NCBI GenBank assembly: GCA_036924285.1
Contig: JAYKYS010000007.1
Span: 2,666,001 to 2,730,000, forward strand
Reading direction: 5' to 3'
DNA length: 64,000 bases
Source of the DNA: Asterella californica
Lineage: Eukaryota; Streptophyta; Marchantiopsida; Marchantiales; Aytoniaceae
This document shows positions 22,701 through 34,494 of this stretch, in pieces (within the stretch, counting starts at the first letter, position 1; the number at the start of each line of letters is the position of its first letter). The notes under the pieces were generated by a model, which had not been told where the DNA came from, did no database searches, and saw only the letters and a program-made list of their open reading frames with translations. The translations under genes were made by a program, and so were the position numbers.

Positions 22701-25700
22701 GTGCCGATGGACGGAAGGATATGTTTGACTGGTTTGCCAAACATGTGGCAGGAGCAGACGATACGAAGGAAGTGGTCACGCTCATCAAGCCCGTGGTAAC
22801 GGGTTTACAGGACAAGAGTGCAGAAGTCAGGAAGGCTGCGGAAGGTCTTCTCATCGAGGTTGTGAAAGCTTGTGGGCCCGAAATGGCCGATCGGGCCTCC
22901 AGAAGTCTTCAGGGTCCTTCTTTGGCGTTACTGCAATCCCTGTTGGAGAAACATGGTCTGAAAGCTGGAGGGGGCCATGCAGAGGTTATAGTTGAAGAAG
23001 CTCCTAAAGGGGGTGCTTCAAGGAGTTTGCCTCAAAAGCCTGCTGGGGGCGCCCAGGGTGGTGGCAGGCGTGTTCCACTAGGGAGAGGGGGAAAGGATAC
23101 CAAAGCGGACGCTGCTGCTGATGCTGCACAGCAAGGCCAGGCTCTTTTCAATCTTAAAGAGTGTAACAAGGAGGAAAGAGAAAAGTTGCATTCACGCAGG
23201 CCCAAGTTTGATGATCAGAAAGGGGAGCAGATTCAGGATGTTGAGGGAGACCTTGTGAAGTATTTCCGGGAAGATCTCCATCGAAGGCTTTTGAGTCCTG
23301 ACTTCAAGAAGCAGGTGGAAGGTGTCGACATTCTGCACAAAGCCATTCCAACCCATCTCAGGGATATGATGGAGGTTCTGGATGTGGTTCTACGGTGGAT
23401 AGTTGTTCGTGTTTATGAAGGAAACACGACATGTCTGTTGAAGGGTTTGGACTTTCTCCAAGACTTGGCGTTGGCACTTAAAGCGGAGGGTTACTCTATG
23501 ACGGACTGCGAAGCCAGTTACATTTTTCCGTGTCTCGTTGAGAAGTCTGGACACAATAGTGAGAAAGTGCGTGAGAAGTTTCGGGAATTGTTGAGGCTCC
23601 TGTGCTGTTTGTATCCATGTTCAAGAATCTTCGGTTTTCTCCTAGATGGTTTGCGATCAAAGAATAATCGCACGAAGATTGAGTGTGTGGAGCAGCTCGG
23701 ATATCTGATTGAACGGTATGGGATGGAGGTGGGGGGATCAGGGAAAGGCTTGCAATTGGTCGTTGCCTTAACAACCGAGCGGGATGGTGATCTTCGGAAA
23801 GCAAGCCTGAATACGTTGGCAGTCGCCTATCAACATCTAGGTGAGGACATTTGGAAATATCTTGGTAGAGTATCCGATGTACAACGGAGTCTATTGGACG
23901 AGAAGTTCAAGTGGAAAGCTAGGGAGATGGAGAAGAAAAAAGAAGGAAAGCCGGGCGAAGGGCGAGGTGCAGTGCGGCGATCACCGAGGGAGAATGGAAT
24001 TGACGATGCAGAGCAGATGGTTGAGACCAACCATCAAGTTATGTCAAGTATGGTGTCGAACAACTCCAATTCTTTGGAGTCAAATTTCCGGGGGACAGCT
24101 CACATGCAGCCTGTTGGGCCGATTGACTGGAAAGACGCCATTTATGTCATAGAGAACAGTACCGTCTCGGAACAGGTTGTCGAGGGTATGAAACTCATAT
24201 GTTATGAGTTAGAACAAGCTGTTGGCGATGCAGATGGCATACTGATGGAAGAACTAGTCAGCACTGCGGATCGGCTTGTGTGCAGTTTGTCTGCAAGGGT
24301 AGCGTCTACCTTCAAAGCTGGGCTCTCGGGTTCATCGTCTAGGGCTTGTAAATATGTTCTAAATACTCTCATGCAAACATTCCAAATCAAAAGGCTTGCT
24401 TACGAGATCAAGGAAGAAAGTCTGCATTCGCTTTTCACGGAATTGCTGCTCTGGCTGCTGGATGATCGGGTACCTTTGTTGGATGATGGTAGCCAGCTTC
24501 TGAAAGCGCTGAATGTGCTTGTGCTGAAGATTCTTGAGAATGCCAATCGTACATCCGCCTTTGTGGTACTTATTGATCTCCTTCAGCCGAGCGCGGGGAA
24601 AGGAGACAGACAAATGCTGTCATCCCACAGGTTTTCGGACCTGGTTGTGAAGTGCCTCATCAAGCTCACTAAGGTTCTTGGCTCAACCATAAATGAAGTA
24701 GACTTGGATCGGCTTCTTCAAAGCATTCACGACTACTTTCAGCAACTGGGACTGGAAGAGATCCGGAAACGAGCAGGTGCTGACGACAAGCCACTGCGAA
24801 TGGTGAAGACAGTGCTACATGAACTAGTGAAGCTGAGGGGAACTTCAGTCAAAGGCCATCTGTCTATGGTTCCAATTGATTCTGAACCTCAGCCGATTAT
24901 TCTTGCTTACATTGACCTGAACTTGCAGACGTTAGCCGCAGCGAGGATGCATATGCTGACGCCCACAGGAACCGGACAGCAAGGTCATTGGTTGGACAAT
25001 GGTGGGAACGGACCTTCATCGAACACAACTAGTTCTGCCGAGACACAGCTAAAACAAGAGCTTGCCGCAATTTTCAAAAAGATTGGGGACAAGCAAACTT
25101 GCACTGTTGGGTTGTATGAGTTGTATAGAATAACGCAATTGTATCCACATGTTGACATATTCTCACAGCTGCAGAATGCCAGCATGGCGTTTCGGACCTA
25201 TATACGAGATGGGTTGGCCCAGATGGAGAAGAGTGCGGCATCTGGAAGGACACCTGCCAGTATGTCGGTTGTCTCCCCTCCCCCTTTATCACCATCAAAC
25301 ATGGGGTATCCCTCCAAAGGAGCTCCAAACCACAGTTCCCCACATTTGCCTAGTCAACACACCACCTATGGAGAGGATGCGGAAGTCGTGAGTGCGCGTC
25401 TTACTTCTTACACAGTCGATTCTTCCTCAGTCCGACAACCGGTTCAACAGCGGCACGTGGAGACCTCGTCTTATGAGACCTCAGGGGATGCGCATGGCGA
25501 GTCAAATGTGCAGAGTACTGTGGTCGGAGGAACCTTGAACGCTATCAGAGAAAGGATGAAGAACATTCAAGCAGCTGCCGCTGGGAGTACAGGAAGTGGG
25601 AATTACAGCATTCCTTCAGTGGCATCAGCCGAACCCACGTCTCAACATCTTGCACCTCCGGCAGGTGTCGAGCATCGTCAAAGGGAACCAATACCGGATA

Positions 25701-25774
25701 AAGCTCTGTCTGGCCTACAGGCAAGGATGGAAAGGCTAAAGAATGGTGTTGTAGAGCCTGCGGTATTAGTGTGA
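19745..25774 (+). CDS. MOR1: MOR1/GEM1, XMAP215-family microtubule polymerase
   Basis: 2009 residues in one uninterrupted frame. The first ATG gives MSEDEKLLKECKKLSWEDR, the conserved start of plant MOR1; upstream codons in frame start only with TTG. TOG domains are at about residues 1-230, 280-500, 590-820, 850-1075 and 1135-1400. Four have the tubulin-contacting Trp in the first loop (NWKVR, KWSERRD, KWQERVE, DWKVRQE) and the fifth has DFKKQVE. Lys/Pro/Ser-rich linkers (about 500-590 and 1075-1130) suit lattice binding. A helical C-terminal region (about 1458-1834) and a tail with AIRERMKNI and LQARMERLKNG complete the family layout. The protein binds tubulin dimers and speeds microtubule growth at plus ends in cortical arrays, spindle and phragmoplast. 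Length matches the plant family (about 1980 aa in Arabidopsis). Lack of coding introns is unusual, since the angiosperm genes have many. Confidence 0.97.
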   Translation: MSEDEKLLKECKKLSWEDRLAHKNWKVRVDANTDIAALCEGISDPKDPKLKDFGPLFKKAVADANAPAQEKALDALISYLRVVDADFGRYGKEICDSVVVKCLTGRSKTIEKAQMVLLLWVELEATEAFLDSMEKAVKNKVAKAVVPAIDVMYQAVSQFGTKVVPPKRILKMLPELFDHQDQNVRASAKGLTIELCRWISKDTVKSILFEKMRETMKKELEAEVDMVTGLAKPVRKIRSEQRKEIEEEAEVVVADPASVDDTLVIGNQETDDYEFMDPVDVLGPLGKTTFWEGVKATKWSERRDAVAELTKLASARRLAVGDYVEVSRILKKLITDVNLAVAVEAVQAAGNLAKGLRKDYSGGSRLLLPLLLERFKEKKAAMVDAVMETVKAMHKSGCFGLVDVIEEVKVATKNKVPSVRCSCLQWVTYCIETNNKATVMKVYKEYVPILQECLTDGTADVRNAAFEGIIALVKLIGMKPLEKSLEKLDEVRKKKLTDLMSTEQPSSVPGAAPPKQPSGGLHSGESTPMVGGSAKDLLSNKRPGQPSLKKPPAKENPSTTKKANGGTSSGAAKGPGRVDKADELEGGDVSPEDLESRIEGQFGGDIVANLKSSKWQERVEGLNTLQKKVEELTELDSLTETLVRFLCVLPGWGEKIFQVMQRNIDLVSFLAEKSNKFSKRCVALCLVPVAEKMVDIKCRLQATRCLTAFCEAVEPTFVVNRLLAFWKDHKNPKVLQDSIPWLLTSMEDFGVGLFPVKELIAFCKDMLNHLTAPGPKGAVVKLVGALHKWCGPDIKNYFSDLKNAQLQQSVMAEFEKNPYTGEEIPPKKATRAVTSVAGGGGAESLPREDISGKVTAAILKNFTSADWKVRQEAIEAVNTILQEANMRIQANGAGELIGALKGRLGDSNKNLVIMTLATLGKVAQAMGAGFEKSFKVIHTDVLKCLGDNKKMMREAAVKTLDAWLVVLQMSKMLSSLTPALLDTKLCADGRKDMFDWFAKHVAGADDTKEVVTLIKPVVTGLQDKSAEVRKAAEGLLIEVVKACGPEMADRASRSLQGPSLALLQSLLEKHGLKAGGGHAEVIVEEAPKGGASRSLPQKPAGGAQGGGRRVPLGRGGKDTKADAAADAAQQGQALFNLKECNKEEREKLHSRRPKFDDQKGEQIQDVEGDLVKYFREDLHRRLLSPDFKKQVEGVDILHKAIPTHLRDMMEVLDVVLRWIVVRVYEGNTTCLLKGLDFLQDLALALKAEGYSMTDCEASYIFPCLVEKSGHNSEKVREKFRELLRLLCCLYPCSRIFGFLLDGLRSKNNRTKIECVEQLGYLIERYGMEVGGSGKGLQLVVALTTERDGDLRKASLNTLAVAYQHLGEDIWKYLGRVSDVQRSLLDEKFKWKAREMEKKKEGKPGEGRGAVRRSPRENGIDDAEQMVETNHQVMSSMVSNNSNSLESNFRGTAHMQPVGPIDWKDAIYVIENSTVSEQVVEGMKLICYELEQAVGDADGILMEELVSTADRLVCSLSARVASTFKAGLSGSSSRACKYVLNTLMQTFQIKRLAYEIKEESLHSLFTELLLWLLDDRVPLLDDGSQLLKALNVLVLKILENANRTSAFVVLIDLLQPSAGKGDRQMLSSHRFSDLVVKCLIKLTKVLGSTINEVDLDRLLQSIHDYFQQLGLEEIRKRAGADDKPLRMVKTVLHELVKLRGTSVKGHLSMVPIDSEPQPIILAYIDLNLQTLAAARMHMLTPTGTGQQGHWLDNGGNGPSSNTTSSAETQLKQELAAIFKKIGDKQTCTVGLYELYRITQLYPHVDIFSQLQNASMAFRTYIRDGLAQMEKSAASGRTPASMSVVSPPPLSPSNMGYPSKGAPNHSSPHLPSQHTTYGEDAEVVSARLTSYTVDSSSVRQPVQQRHVETSSYETSGDAHGESNVQSTVVGGTLNAIRERMKNIQAAAAGSTGSGNYSIPSVASAEPTSQHLAPPAGVEHRQREPIPDKALSGLQARMERLKNGVVEPAVLV

Positions 25775-27379
25775 ACAAGTACTGTTGCGACTAGACTAGT
25801 GCAGTCACGAACCTCTTGATTATTGCAATGCAGACTTTGAGGAGCTTAGAATCCCTGAAATGTTTTCAAGCCGGATCAAGTAGCTGTTGGAGAACTGGAA
25901 AGTTGTACAGTTGAGATTTTGTCCATGATGAGAGAGACAGACATGCTTCCATAGATGAAGACACAGTGATGTCTTTACTGCTATTCTTGTCTGTGCGCAG
26001 GCAGAGTACAATCGTTTCTCTAGCACACCTTATCTGTAGAGAGAAGTCGTGGTTGATTAGGCCTTGCAGGAGTTCTGTCTGACTACTGTAGTGAAAGGAA
26101 AACTAGCGATTTTGTAAATGACATCAATCGTTGAAACCCTTTAGAGTGCCCACTAAAGAGTCAACAAGTAAATTGGAGTCAGGATTCTTGGTCCCCTGTA
26201 TTTAGGAGGAGACCCTCGTTCCACCCATGAACTATCGCCCTCGGTCGTGTATGATATTTTGTTCAGGGCTATGCACCCTACGTTGTGCGCTGTTCGACAA
26301 GCAGCGCCTATCGTTGGGGCGAATGTAGTATTCGACCTTGAATTGACTTCTGGATACTCTCAGCGGCGAACGTAGTGAAGCCACATGTAGAGCTCCCAGT
26401 ACAATTTGACAGGCGGCATTTGCCTGTTGAAAGCTTGGTAGTCCGAAGGAACCGTTTAGTAGCATGAGCTGGAGCTACGACCGAGCGGCATACCGGTTTT
26501 TATGTCTAGTGGTTTTACCGTTGCTGTTCCGAACTCTTGCTCGAAGAGGGAAGTCTCAGGATAGAAGAGTCATGAACACTAGGTTCTAGTGTCACTTTGC
26601 AGCCCGAGAGTCGCAGAATCTGACATATTGTTAGACGTTTATTTGCCGAGTAGTTGATTTCTTTGAATATCAGGAATTGTTCTTCCTCTTTGGTATCCTA
26701 ACCAATACCTAGAGATGGTCGTTCCATAGGTAGACCGGTGTCCCATGATATTTTCTTCGGTCGAGGTACATCGGTTAAGGACGTCCGTGAGATGTAAAGT
26801 GGCTTTGTATACTTGGATGAGCAACTTTGTGCACTTCGTTATCGTAACCTGGACTCTGCCGGATGGTCTTTCTTGTTAATGTGTTTCGCGTACTGGTGTG
26901 AGTCGGGGAACACGGCTATCGTAGAAGTTTGAGCACACAATGTTGTACTTGGCAAGTATACACGATATCTCAAGTTGGTGTAGGACTGTTCTGGAAGGGG
27001 CAGCCAACACAACAACTGTATTCACTCTCCTATCGTACGAAGTGAGTGAGGGTAGGTCATCTTGTTCCATCTCCACATAATTAGTCCGTTTCTCGAGATA
27101 TTTCTTATTCGCTTCTCAGATGGCTGGCAAGAAGACATTGTACTCATAATGCTTGTATGCACTTCGTCTCAACGCTAGAAACAGTTCAAGTCCAAGGTTG
27201 CGTTGTGGCTAGAACGGTGGAGAATGGTCGATGAGTCGTCCATCAGCCAGGAATGAATTCTTGCAAAATGTGGAGGTATGAAACCAAACCAGCTCTTGGG
27301 TAGATGGAGTAACTTGTAGCTTGTTAAATGGTTATTAGATGTAATTTATTAGTGGTATTATTGTTTTTTAATTTTGAGA
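25775..27379 (+). other. 3' flank of MOR1, no gene seen
   Basis: The first few hundred bases are presumably the MOR1 3' untranslated region. Beyond about 26200 the sequence has several unrelated 60-77-codon frames on the minus strand (26232-27076) without recognisable domains. I see no RNA gene, LTR or hairpin here. Confidence 0.5.
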
Positions 27380-29390
27380 TCAATTTTGTTCATGCTAGAA
27401 GTCGTGAGTCGATGCTTTTTTCTTTGACATCCATATCGATGGGGTTATCTTACAAGTGGAAAATACTTTTAAATTTTTAGGTAAATTGATAAATAGATCT
27501 TTTAAGAATTTCATCTTTTCCGTGCGATAGACTCATGGAGAATTTTTTTTTTAATATCAACATGGTTTTTTTTATAGTTTTCTTTAAGAGAGAGTTTTAT
27601 TCATCAATTTCTTTGTAGATAATTGACAAGGAGATTTTTTGGATGAATTCTTTTTGCTCTAGTTCACTAGATCATCATTTTTTATCTCTAATTGATAATA
27701 CATATATCGTAAATCCAACGGATTAAATTTGTGATATTTTTTATCATATTTTTAATAAAATTAAAAATGAAGACATCAGAGTACAAGAATTATTTTTTCA
27801 TATGTATATCGTTGGATCCTCAACGTTCGAAAGAATTATTTATACATAAAGATGTTTTATGTATCTTCAAAATATTTATGAGTATAAAAATTTTTGTCTT
27901 TCGATTTTTAGATGTTATTCTGATGAAAGACGCTTTGCATATCAAAAGTTTTTTTAAGTCAGAAGACTCATATGTTATCTTTGGTATCATTTTTTCTTCC
28001 ATAGCATGTTGTTTGGGTTATTTATTCTATATAGTATTTTCACTTTTTATTTTCATCTCGTGATTTTAAAGAGTTTGATAAGAAAATTAAAAAGATTTTT
28101 GATGATATTTTAAAACTAAAAATATTTGAGTATTTGACAAGATTTCTCATCCGTATGTAAACATTTGTTGATATCATGTGATAAAATTAATATAATATCT
28201 ATGAAAAAGATTACTTCGATAGTATTTTGGATAGTAGAACTTTTTCAACACATTGACTTTGTTGTCATTTTTTCGTACGGGATAGATCTATTTTGAAGAG
28301 TTATGTGGCAGAGATGAAAATGATTCTTATTCATTACAGATGTGTCTCCATAAGACAAAAGATAATTTGACTCTTGAGACACGAGAGACATATTTTTGAT
28401 TCTATATTTTAACTACGGATGAATCTTATGGATTATATTCTTTTCTAACAAAACATCATTTCCAACAAGTTTTTCATGCGCTCAAGTTGATCTATCCATC
28501 TCATGAGATATTAGAGCTCGATTTCGCTCTTGTTTGGACAAACACGTAAACTCTTGATTCATAGCATTTCGACTCGTATCGACTATCTTCTCTACAAGGA
28601 TGAGATTTTGCTTAGATTTAGTTTAGTCTATTATTTCGGCATTGTCCATCTGCAAGTGTGATGTCTCGTTCGACATCTCGTGTCGATACTTTGTTCGTTG
28701 TCTTCATGATGGAGAGCGGATAGCTATCCACGATGTCGTCATGGACATTGTGTTTGTCTTATGACAGAACAGCAGTTACATGACGTTGAGAGAACGTTGA
28801 TATGTTTTTCAGATGAGAGGATCAATGAAAGTTAACTTATATATAATGAGAGAGGATCATGTTTCAATGACAGATGTGATTATCATGGATCGAACACGGG
28901 ACTCGATGACATCATATGTGATCACCCATCCTCAATGATAGATTGCAAGCGTGGTAACAGCAACGAAGGTGACCAAGTATAGAGGTATGCAAGAGAGATA
29001 TTGCTTCATCTCTTTAGTCTTGGAGATATACGAACGGACAACCTCAAAGTTCGACGATTTTATTCGAGTTTGTACCAGAGCCTACCATGATAAGCACCAT
29101 GAGATATCACTTTCTGTTTCTTTTTTGCACTATGTCTTTTAGACAACCAGTTTCCATTGCTTCACAAAGAGCTTTAACAAGCGCAGTCCACATGAGAACA
29201 ATTGCAGTAGGTGAAGTTATTTCGTGTGCACTTGTTGTATGCAAGAGTTTTGACTTACCGATGTGTGATATTTTAAGAGCGATAAGCGACTTTAGAGCTA
29301 TTGACAACGAGGTTTACTCTCGGTGTTCTTTGTTTGGTCCTCTTGGTCCTTCTTCCCCCATATAGTTATTAGAGGTAGCTAAGTATCCTT
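27380..29390 (+). pseudogene. non-LTR-type reverse transcriptase, AT-decayed copy
   Basis: Aligns by eye along its length with the better-preserved copy at 45130-60790. ACATCCATATCGATGGGGTTA (about 27429) matches the HPDW block of the RT fingers. GATAATACATATATCGTA (about 27694) matches the ADDTHI catalytic block. The stretch 27810-28060 matches the post-RT domain (FLDV..., IACRLGYLF). The region 28480-29380 matches the 3' segment. It has many stops and a strong shift to A+T relative to the other copies, with changes of both C-to-T and G-to-A type, as expected from long decay of methylated DNA. The short frame at 27731-28063 is a remnant. Left edge is approximate. Confidence 0.75.
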
Positions 29391-30414
29391 GCGAGCATCA
29401 TGTACAAGCGACGGTAAGATCGATGTGTCAAGTCCGTCATATCGAATTCTTGTGTTATATGTTTTAACATTCTTTTACACTTAGGAAACAATTGGAGCTA
29501 TTTTTTTCTGGGTTTTTCTTATTATGACTCCCAATTCTTCTTGTCCGGTATTGCTGAAGAGTTACAGTTATTATTGTGGACATATGTGACGATTGTAATT
29601 TCTCACCACGTCACTTTTGGAGCTTATTTTTTGGTCTGTGACAAGGGTGTGAATGTCAAGCAATAATATTCTTAGACGTCTAAAAGTTTTAGCGGTTAAT
29701 TTTTTACTCAAGCGGGGTTTGTTTTGAGTCGACTTTTTGAATTGAGAGTACAATCACTTCGTCCGAATGATTATTTTCATGAGTATAATTTTTTACGTAA
29801 AACAAACAAGTGAAACTAGTGGATATTCAGATGGATAGTTTCTTTAAGTAAAAATAAATTGATGAAACGAGTGGGAATTCATTACAACGGCATTTGTCGT
29901 TGTTTTCGGCGAACAATTTCTAGAAATGTTTGGAAGAAATGCTTGTCAAGGTTCGGCTGAAGTCATAACGAAGAAACCAACGGACAAAAAGATCTCATGA
30001 AGTTGTACAAGAGAAAGAAGGATTTGAAGGGCCAAGCAGTCAATGCCCCGAAGAGAGGAAGAACATCAGGGTTAAGTTCCACTATCTGAAGTTCTAAAGT
30101 CATCTATTGTTCCTAAACATCAATAAATCAAAACTCTTGCATACAACACGTGTACATGAAGTAACATCGTTTATTGTAAGTGCTCTTTGTGGACCGTGCT
30201 TGCTAAAGCTCTCTATAGAGTAATAAAAACTCGTTGTCTAAAGAACTTAGTTCAAAAAGAAAGAAAAAGTGATACTCTTGACACCTCTCATGATAAATTC
30301 TGACACAATCTCAAATAAAAACATTGAACTCCGAGGCTTAAGATCCATATATCTCCAAGGTTAGAGAGATGAAGCGATGTCACTCTTGCATATCTTTATA
30401 TTTGATCATTTTCA
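29391..30414. other. intergenic, nothing identified
   Basis: AT-rich sequence with no frame longer than about 60 codons and no repeat ends I could recognise. Confidence 0.4.
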
Positions 30415-31100
30415 TTGTTGCAACCACGTTGTCGTGGCGTGACATGACTCACATGTGAATTTAACATATAACTTGTTCTTTTGTTGATTTTTTTGTGTAA
30501 CTCGTCAGACGACATATTAGGTGTCACCTTCACGGTTATCTGGGATGGGCATTCGCGTGATTGACTCTTGTCATCAAATTTAGGTTTAAGATGGAGGGTC
30601 GATGGTTCATGAGGACACTCTTCCTTGCTTGGTGTTTCGTGATTATTCTTTATGTTCTACATGAAAAGTGAAGAGATGTGAGAGAGTTGTACTCATGGAT
30701 GGAGGATTGATCGAAGTTCAAGATGCTCTATTCTCGAACCCATTCTATATCAAACTTCTCTACATCCATCATGATCATTGTCGATAGTGGTTTGTTATCT
30801 ACTTTACAAAAAGTTCATGGAGAGAGTGATGGACTTGTCTACTCGAGTGATCTTGTCGATTGTCATATACGAAGAAAAATGAGACTTGATTATATACAGC
30901 TTACTTTGACAATGAATGGACATGAATTTTTCAGCCAACGTTCCTTTCAAAGTCTGGGTTCATATCCAATGTCACTGCTCTACTAACGGAAGATCAATCG
31001 CCGTGCATGGATCATGATGAACTTTGTTCATCCAAGTTCCATGGACGATCTTGAGATTTTGGATGCCTTCTAAGAGATCATTTGCAAAGTATGAGGTCTA
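30415..31100 (+). repeat. degenerate LTR-like repeat, copy 2
   Basis: Second copy of the sequence at 9430-10440, same strand. Shared blocks include GACTCACATGTGAATTTAAC, GTGATGGACTTGTCTACTC, GATCTTGTCGATTGTCAT and CATCCAAGTTC, followed by AGAGATCATTTGCAAAG. No integrase remnant precedes it, so it could be a solo LTR of the family. Confidence 0.55.
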
Positions 31101-32499
31101 GTTGAAAAGCTCTCAAATGGAGCTCCAATTGATCGATTTGGAGTTCTGAGTGTGAAGTTATGATCATTTCAAGTCAAGGAGTCAAATCGATACCTTGAGT
31201 CATATTTCTGAGTTCCTCGAGAGTTTGAGAGATGATCTTTCAATATTGTCAAAGGGATTGGATAGTTGACTTCGTGTTAGTTGCACTACTGTAAATTTTT
31301 TCTACATTTATGTTGGGTTTGACCTTGAAATGGTTGATGAAATTTGACTGTAATAATAATGAGACAAAAGTAAAACTGTTTTGCTTAGATTCTAGGAATG
31401 AGTTATTTCATCAACATGGGATCGAATCTTAAGTGAAAATCTCCATGATTGAGGTATACACTCTCAGCTTACTACTTGTGAAATTTCAATTCTTTTGGTT
31501 AAGAGAAGGCGTTGGAGTCGTGAGTTTTAGTCATCGAATTCTATAAAGCTCATAAGTTAGCACAGATAAAAATTTTAGTCTATTTCGAACAACTGGTTTG
31601 GGATCTAAAGCTAACATTTCATAGAGTAATAATGAGGGGTCAGTGGAAATTTTTTGTGAAGTTTGAGCCTAGTTGGAAGTTCTAAGTTTTAAAAAAGAAA
31701 GGTGATTTCACCTACATATCTTGGTTGACCTTATACAAACGACTTGAGGTTTGGAAGTGGAACTTCCTCGAGGTGCTGCAAGTGAGTCAAGAGAGCTATG
31801 TTGTAAATTTGATGCGGAGATCACAGTCAGAGAAGGCGTTACATTATGTCAGAGTTGTTGATCAAAAATCTCTAACTACAAGGCACTGTTGTCTTGAGCT
31901 CATTACTCGTTGCTTGCATGTCTTAGCTTGTTGGAAGCTCTAGAAGACAAGTTTTCTAGTGGTATGTTGCATGTCCAGTTTAGAGCTTGTTTGATCACTC
32001 AAAACTTAGATCAAACATGCGGCCCAAGATGAAGATTTGACATGTTCTCTAAGTTATAAGTGTTAGAAATCCATCAATTTTGATATATTGTGGTAGGAGC
32101 TACCTTGATCCAGTCAAGATGTTATCTATATCATTGGAAAGCTTGTACAATAGACTATTCACTGATGTAAGATTCATCTTGAATGGACTTCATATCAACC
32201 AATTATAAAGAGTTAAACTTGAGTATTTAGTTCATCTGTCATAAAAAACGATGAAGAATGTATTGTTTTAAAGTGCTCTTGTGAACTAAAATGTATGTTT
32301 ATCATATAGATCCTTCATGTATTTAGAGTATGATTGAATGCTAGGTTGTGTTGTATAGTGCATGTGTATTCCACTTAAGATCATGATAGGTCGATAGAAA
32401 CTGAGACAAATAGAAGCTAGAGTCGAGATAAAGATCGACGATTGGGTAAGGAGGGCACGAGAGTTTTACCGAGTTGGTTCAAGATTTTATCGTATCACT
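31101..32499. other. unidentified non-coding sequence
   Basis: Contains LTR-like phrases (GAGCTCCAATTGATCG, AAGTTATGATCATTTC) and may continue the repeat before it, but no termini were found. The frame at 31725-31943 has no recognisable domain. Confidence 0.35.
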
Positions 32500-33010
32500 C
32501 TACAACCAGATACCTTGTGTAATCTCAAACCAAAATTCACGCTCTACGACAACGCTTGTAGTCCATCTTGAGAGATGAGTGATCACTTGTGTCGTCACCG
32601 AGTCTCATTCTGATCTATGACAATCACATCTGTCACTAAGACATGATCCTTCTTAATCATGTACAGATAAGCTCTCATTGACTCTCCCGTCTGAAGGATA
32701 TATCATCGTTCTCTCCATGTCATGTAACCGTTCTCTCGTGCTATAGCAAACACAACGTCCTTGATGACATCATGATTAGCTATCCGTTCCTCACGAACAA
32801 GGTGTCGATCTAAGGTGTTGAGTGAGACACCACACTCGTATGTGGACAATGTCGAAGCAACAAGTTGGATTAAGCTTATGTGGACCTCATCGTTGTAGAA
32901 AAAATAGTCGATGCGACTCGAAATGCTCTAATGCAAGATCGAGGTATGAGCCAAGAGTCTATACTTTTTCGAACAAAAGAGGAGTCGAGCTCTAATATCT
33001 CGTGAGATGG
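32500..33010 (-). pseudogene. 3' segment of the reverse-transcriptase element, inverted copy
   Basis: Its reverse complement matches 28500-28960 and 59930-60370 closely: GATATTAGAGCTCGA, CGACTATTTTTTCTACAACG, CATTGTCCACATACGAGTG, TGACAGATGTGATTGTCAT. No open frame survives. The RT core is not adjacent, so this is a truncated copy. Confidence 0.65.
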
Positions 33011-33717
33011 AAGGATCAATTAAGAGCGATATAGTATCTATGTTTACGCGAAAGATGCAATCGGGAATACATGAAGTATCTAGCTGTAGAAAGTTTGTAG
33101 AAGTCGATAATGTCGCAATGACATTGTCGTGCTACGTGACGTCTCATATAGTGAAACAGATCTCCAGAAGACACCCGAGTGACATTTTCATAAGAAGTTG
33201 CACCCGAGCTTACCAAGCTGGACAAGAGTTAAGCTATGGCTGAGCTAGACGAGATGCCTCATAGCTTGAGTAAAAGTATCACTTTGAAGAAGAGTGAAAA
33301 TACTAGAATGCTCGTTGAGGAGAGTGACCTCGTGCCTTTCGTTGTGAGAAGTAGCATTCTATACAATAGTTAGCGCAATTCTAAATTATAAAAAATATGA
33401 AAGAGTGAAATTCCTCGATTTTGGCTCGTGATTTAGATCCATAATCTGAAGGTACAAATGCATAGGTGTTAGTGAGTACTATAGTTTTGACTCTTCATTT
33501 ATAGAAAATAGAGCTACACAAAAAAAGTTGACGCAGAGAAAGTTAGTAAAAGTAACTCCCTTCAGATTTATGTATGAGTTTTAATTCTCTTTTTAACGAG
33601 AACAGAGGCAATCTTCAGTGATAGAGACGACCACCTAAGAAGAAAATATTTCAAGATCAAATCCTCTTGACATGTGTTTTCTATTTTGGCATGTTGATCT
33701 CTTGGATGGGAGTCTAT
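33011..33717. other. unidentified sequence
   Basis: The overlapping frames at 33007-33243 (plus) and 33016-33225 (minus) have no recognisable domains. No RNA gene or repeat end was seen. Confidence 0.35.
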
Positions 33718-34494
33718 GTTGGATATATAACTACGTCATGCACATCTAAGGACGGTAGATCGATATCTTATTGTGGGCTTCCTGACTTAAGCCTTCGCAT
33801 GCCATTTTGATTATAGGTCAGGAGTTAATTTGTGCATCTATGGAGAGGTTGTAAGTCCTATGGGATGGTTCCATAGTTATGATCTCGATTGACACTGGAT
33901 GGCATGTACTATAACAAAAGTCATATCAAGATGACATCAAGAAGTGGTATCAAGATGGGATCAAGAGCCGAGAAATTTTTAGTAAGCAAGGATATAGTTT
34001 AGCAGAGGGTTTGCTTGTTTGATACCCAAGTGTGCTTATAAAGACCCTAGCTTAGCTGGAGGGGTGCTTAGCTGGAGTGTTAGTTAAATAGTTAAGAAAA
34101 GTACCCAATGGCTTTAAGTCCATTAATCGTGGGCTTAAAGCCACCACGAAGCCAAGATCAGGAGGTGCTTAGCTGGGTGTTAGGTAAAAAAGTGTCACAT
34201 CACACTATTAAGGGTATTGTACTTTTTGTTGTCAAGAAGAGCATCACGGGAGGAAGGGTTGAAGGGTTCAGATTTTTGAGATTTTCAAGTATGAGAAGGT
34301 TGCAAGAAGAGAAATAAAGAATTAGGAGTACGAATTTCATTTGTTGTTGCATTTGAATCTATCTTTTGGTGAATGAAAATTGATCCTATTGAGTAGGGAT
34401 CGATTCTAAGACAAAATTCGATATCTGTGAGAGACTTTGGCTGTTGTAGACAAGCTGGTTGGCTCTTGTCTTCTCATTCAGTCTCTATCCTCAC
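33718..34494 (+). repeat. possible solo LTR
   Basis: Starts TGTTGGATATATAAC, a common start of plant LTRs, and a possible end is TCTATCCTCACA near 34494. Inside are a TATAAAG box (about 34037), a stretch repeating CTTAGCTGG, and GGTGAATGAAAATTGATC resembling an LTR polyadenylation region. No target duplication and no internal coding sequence were found, so this is tentative. Confidence 0.35.

Noticed and set aside
26232..27076. Series of minus-strand frames possibly from an old retroelement
   Set aside because: I tried to match them to copia and Ty3 RNase H and integrase motifs and found no convincing alignment.
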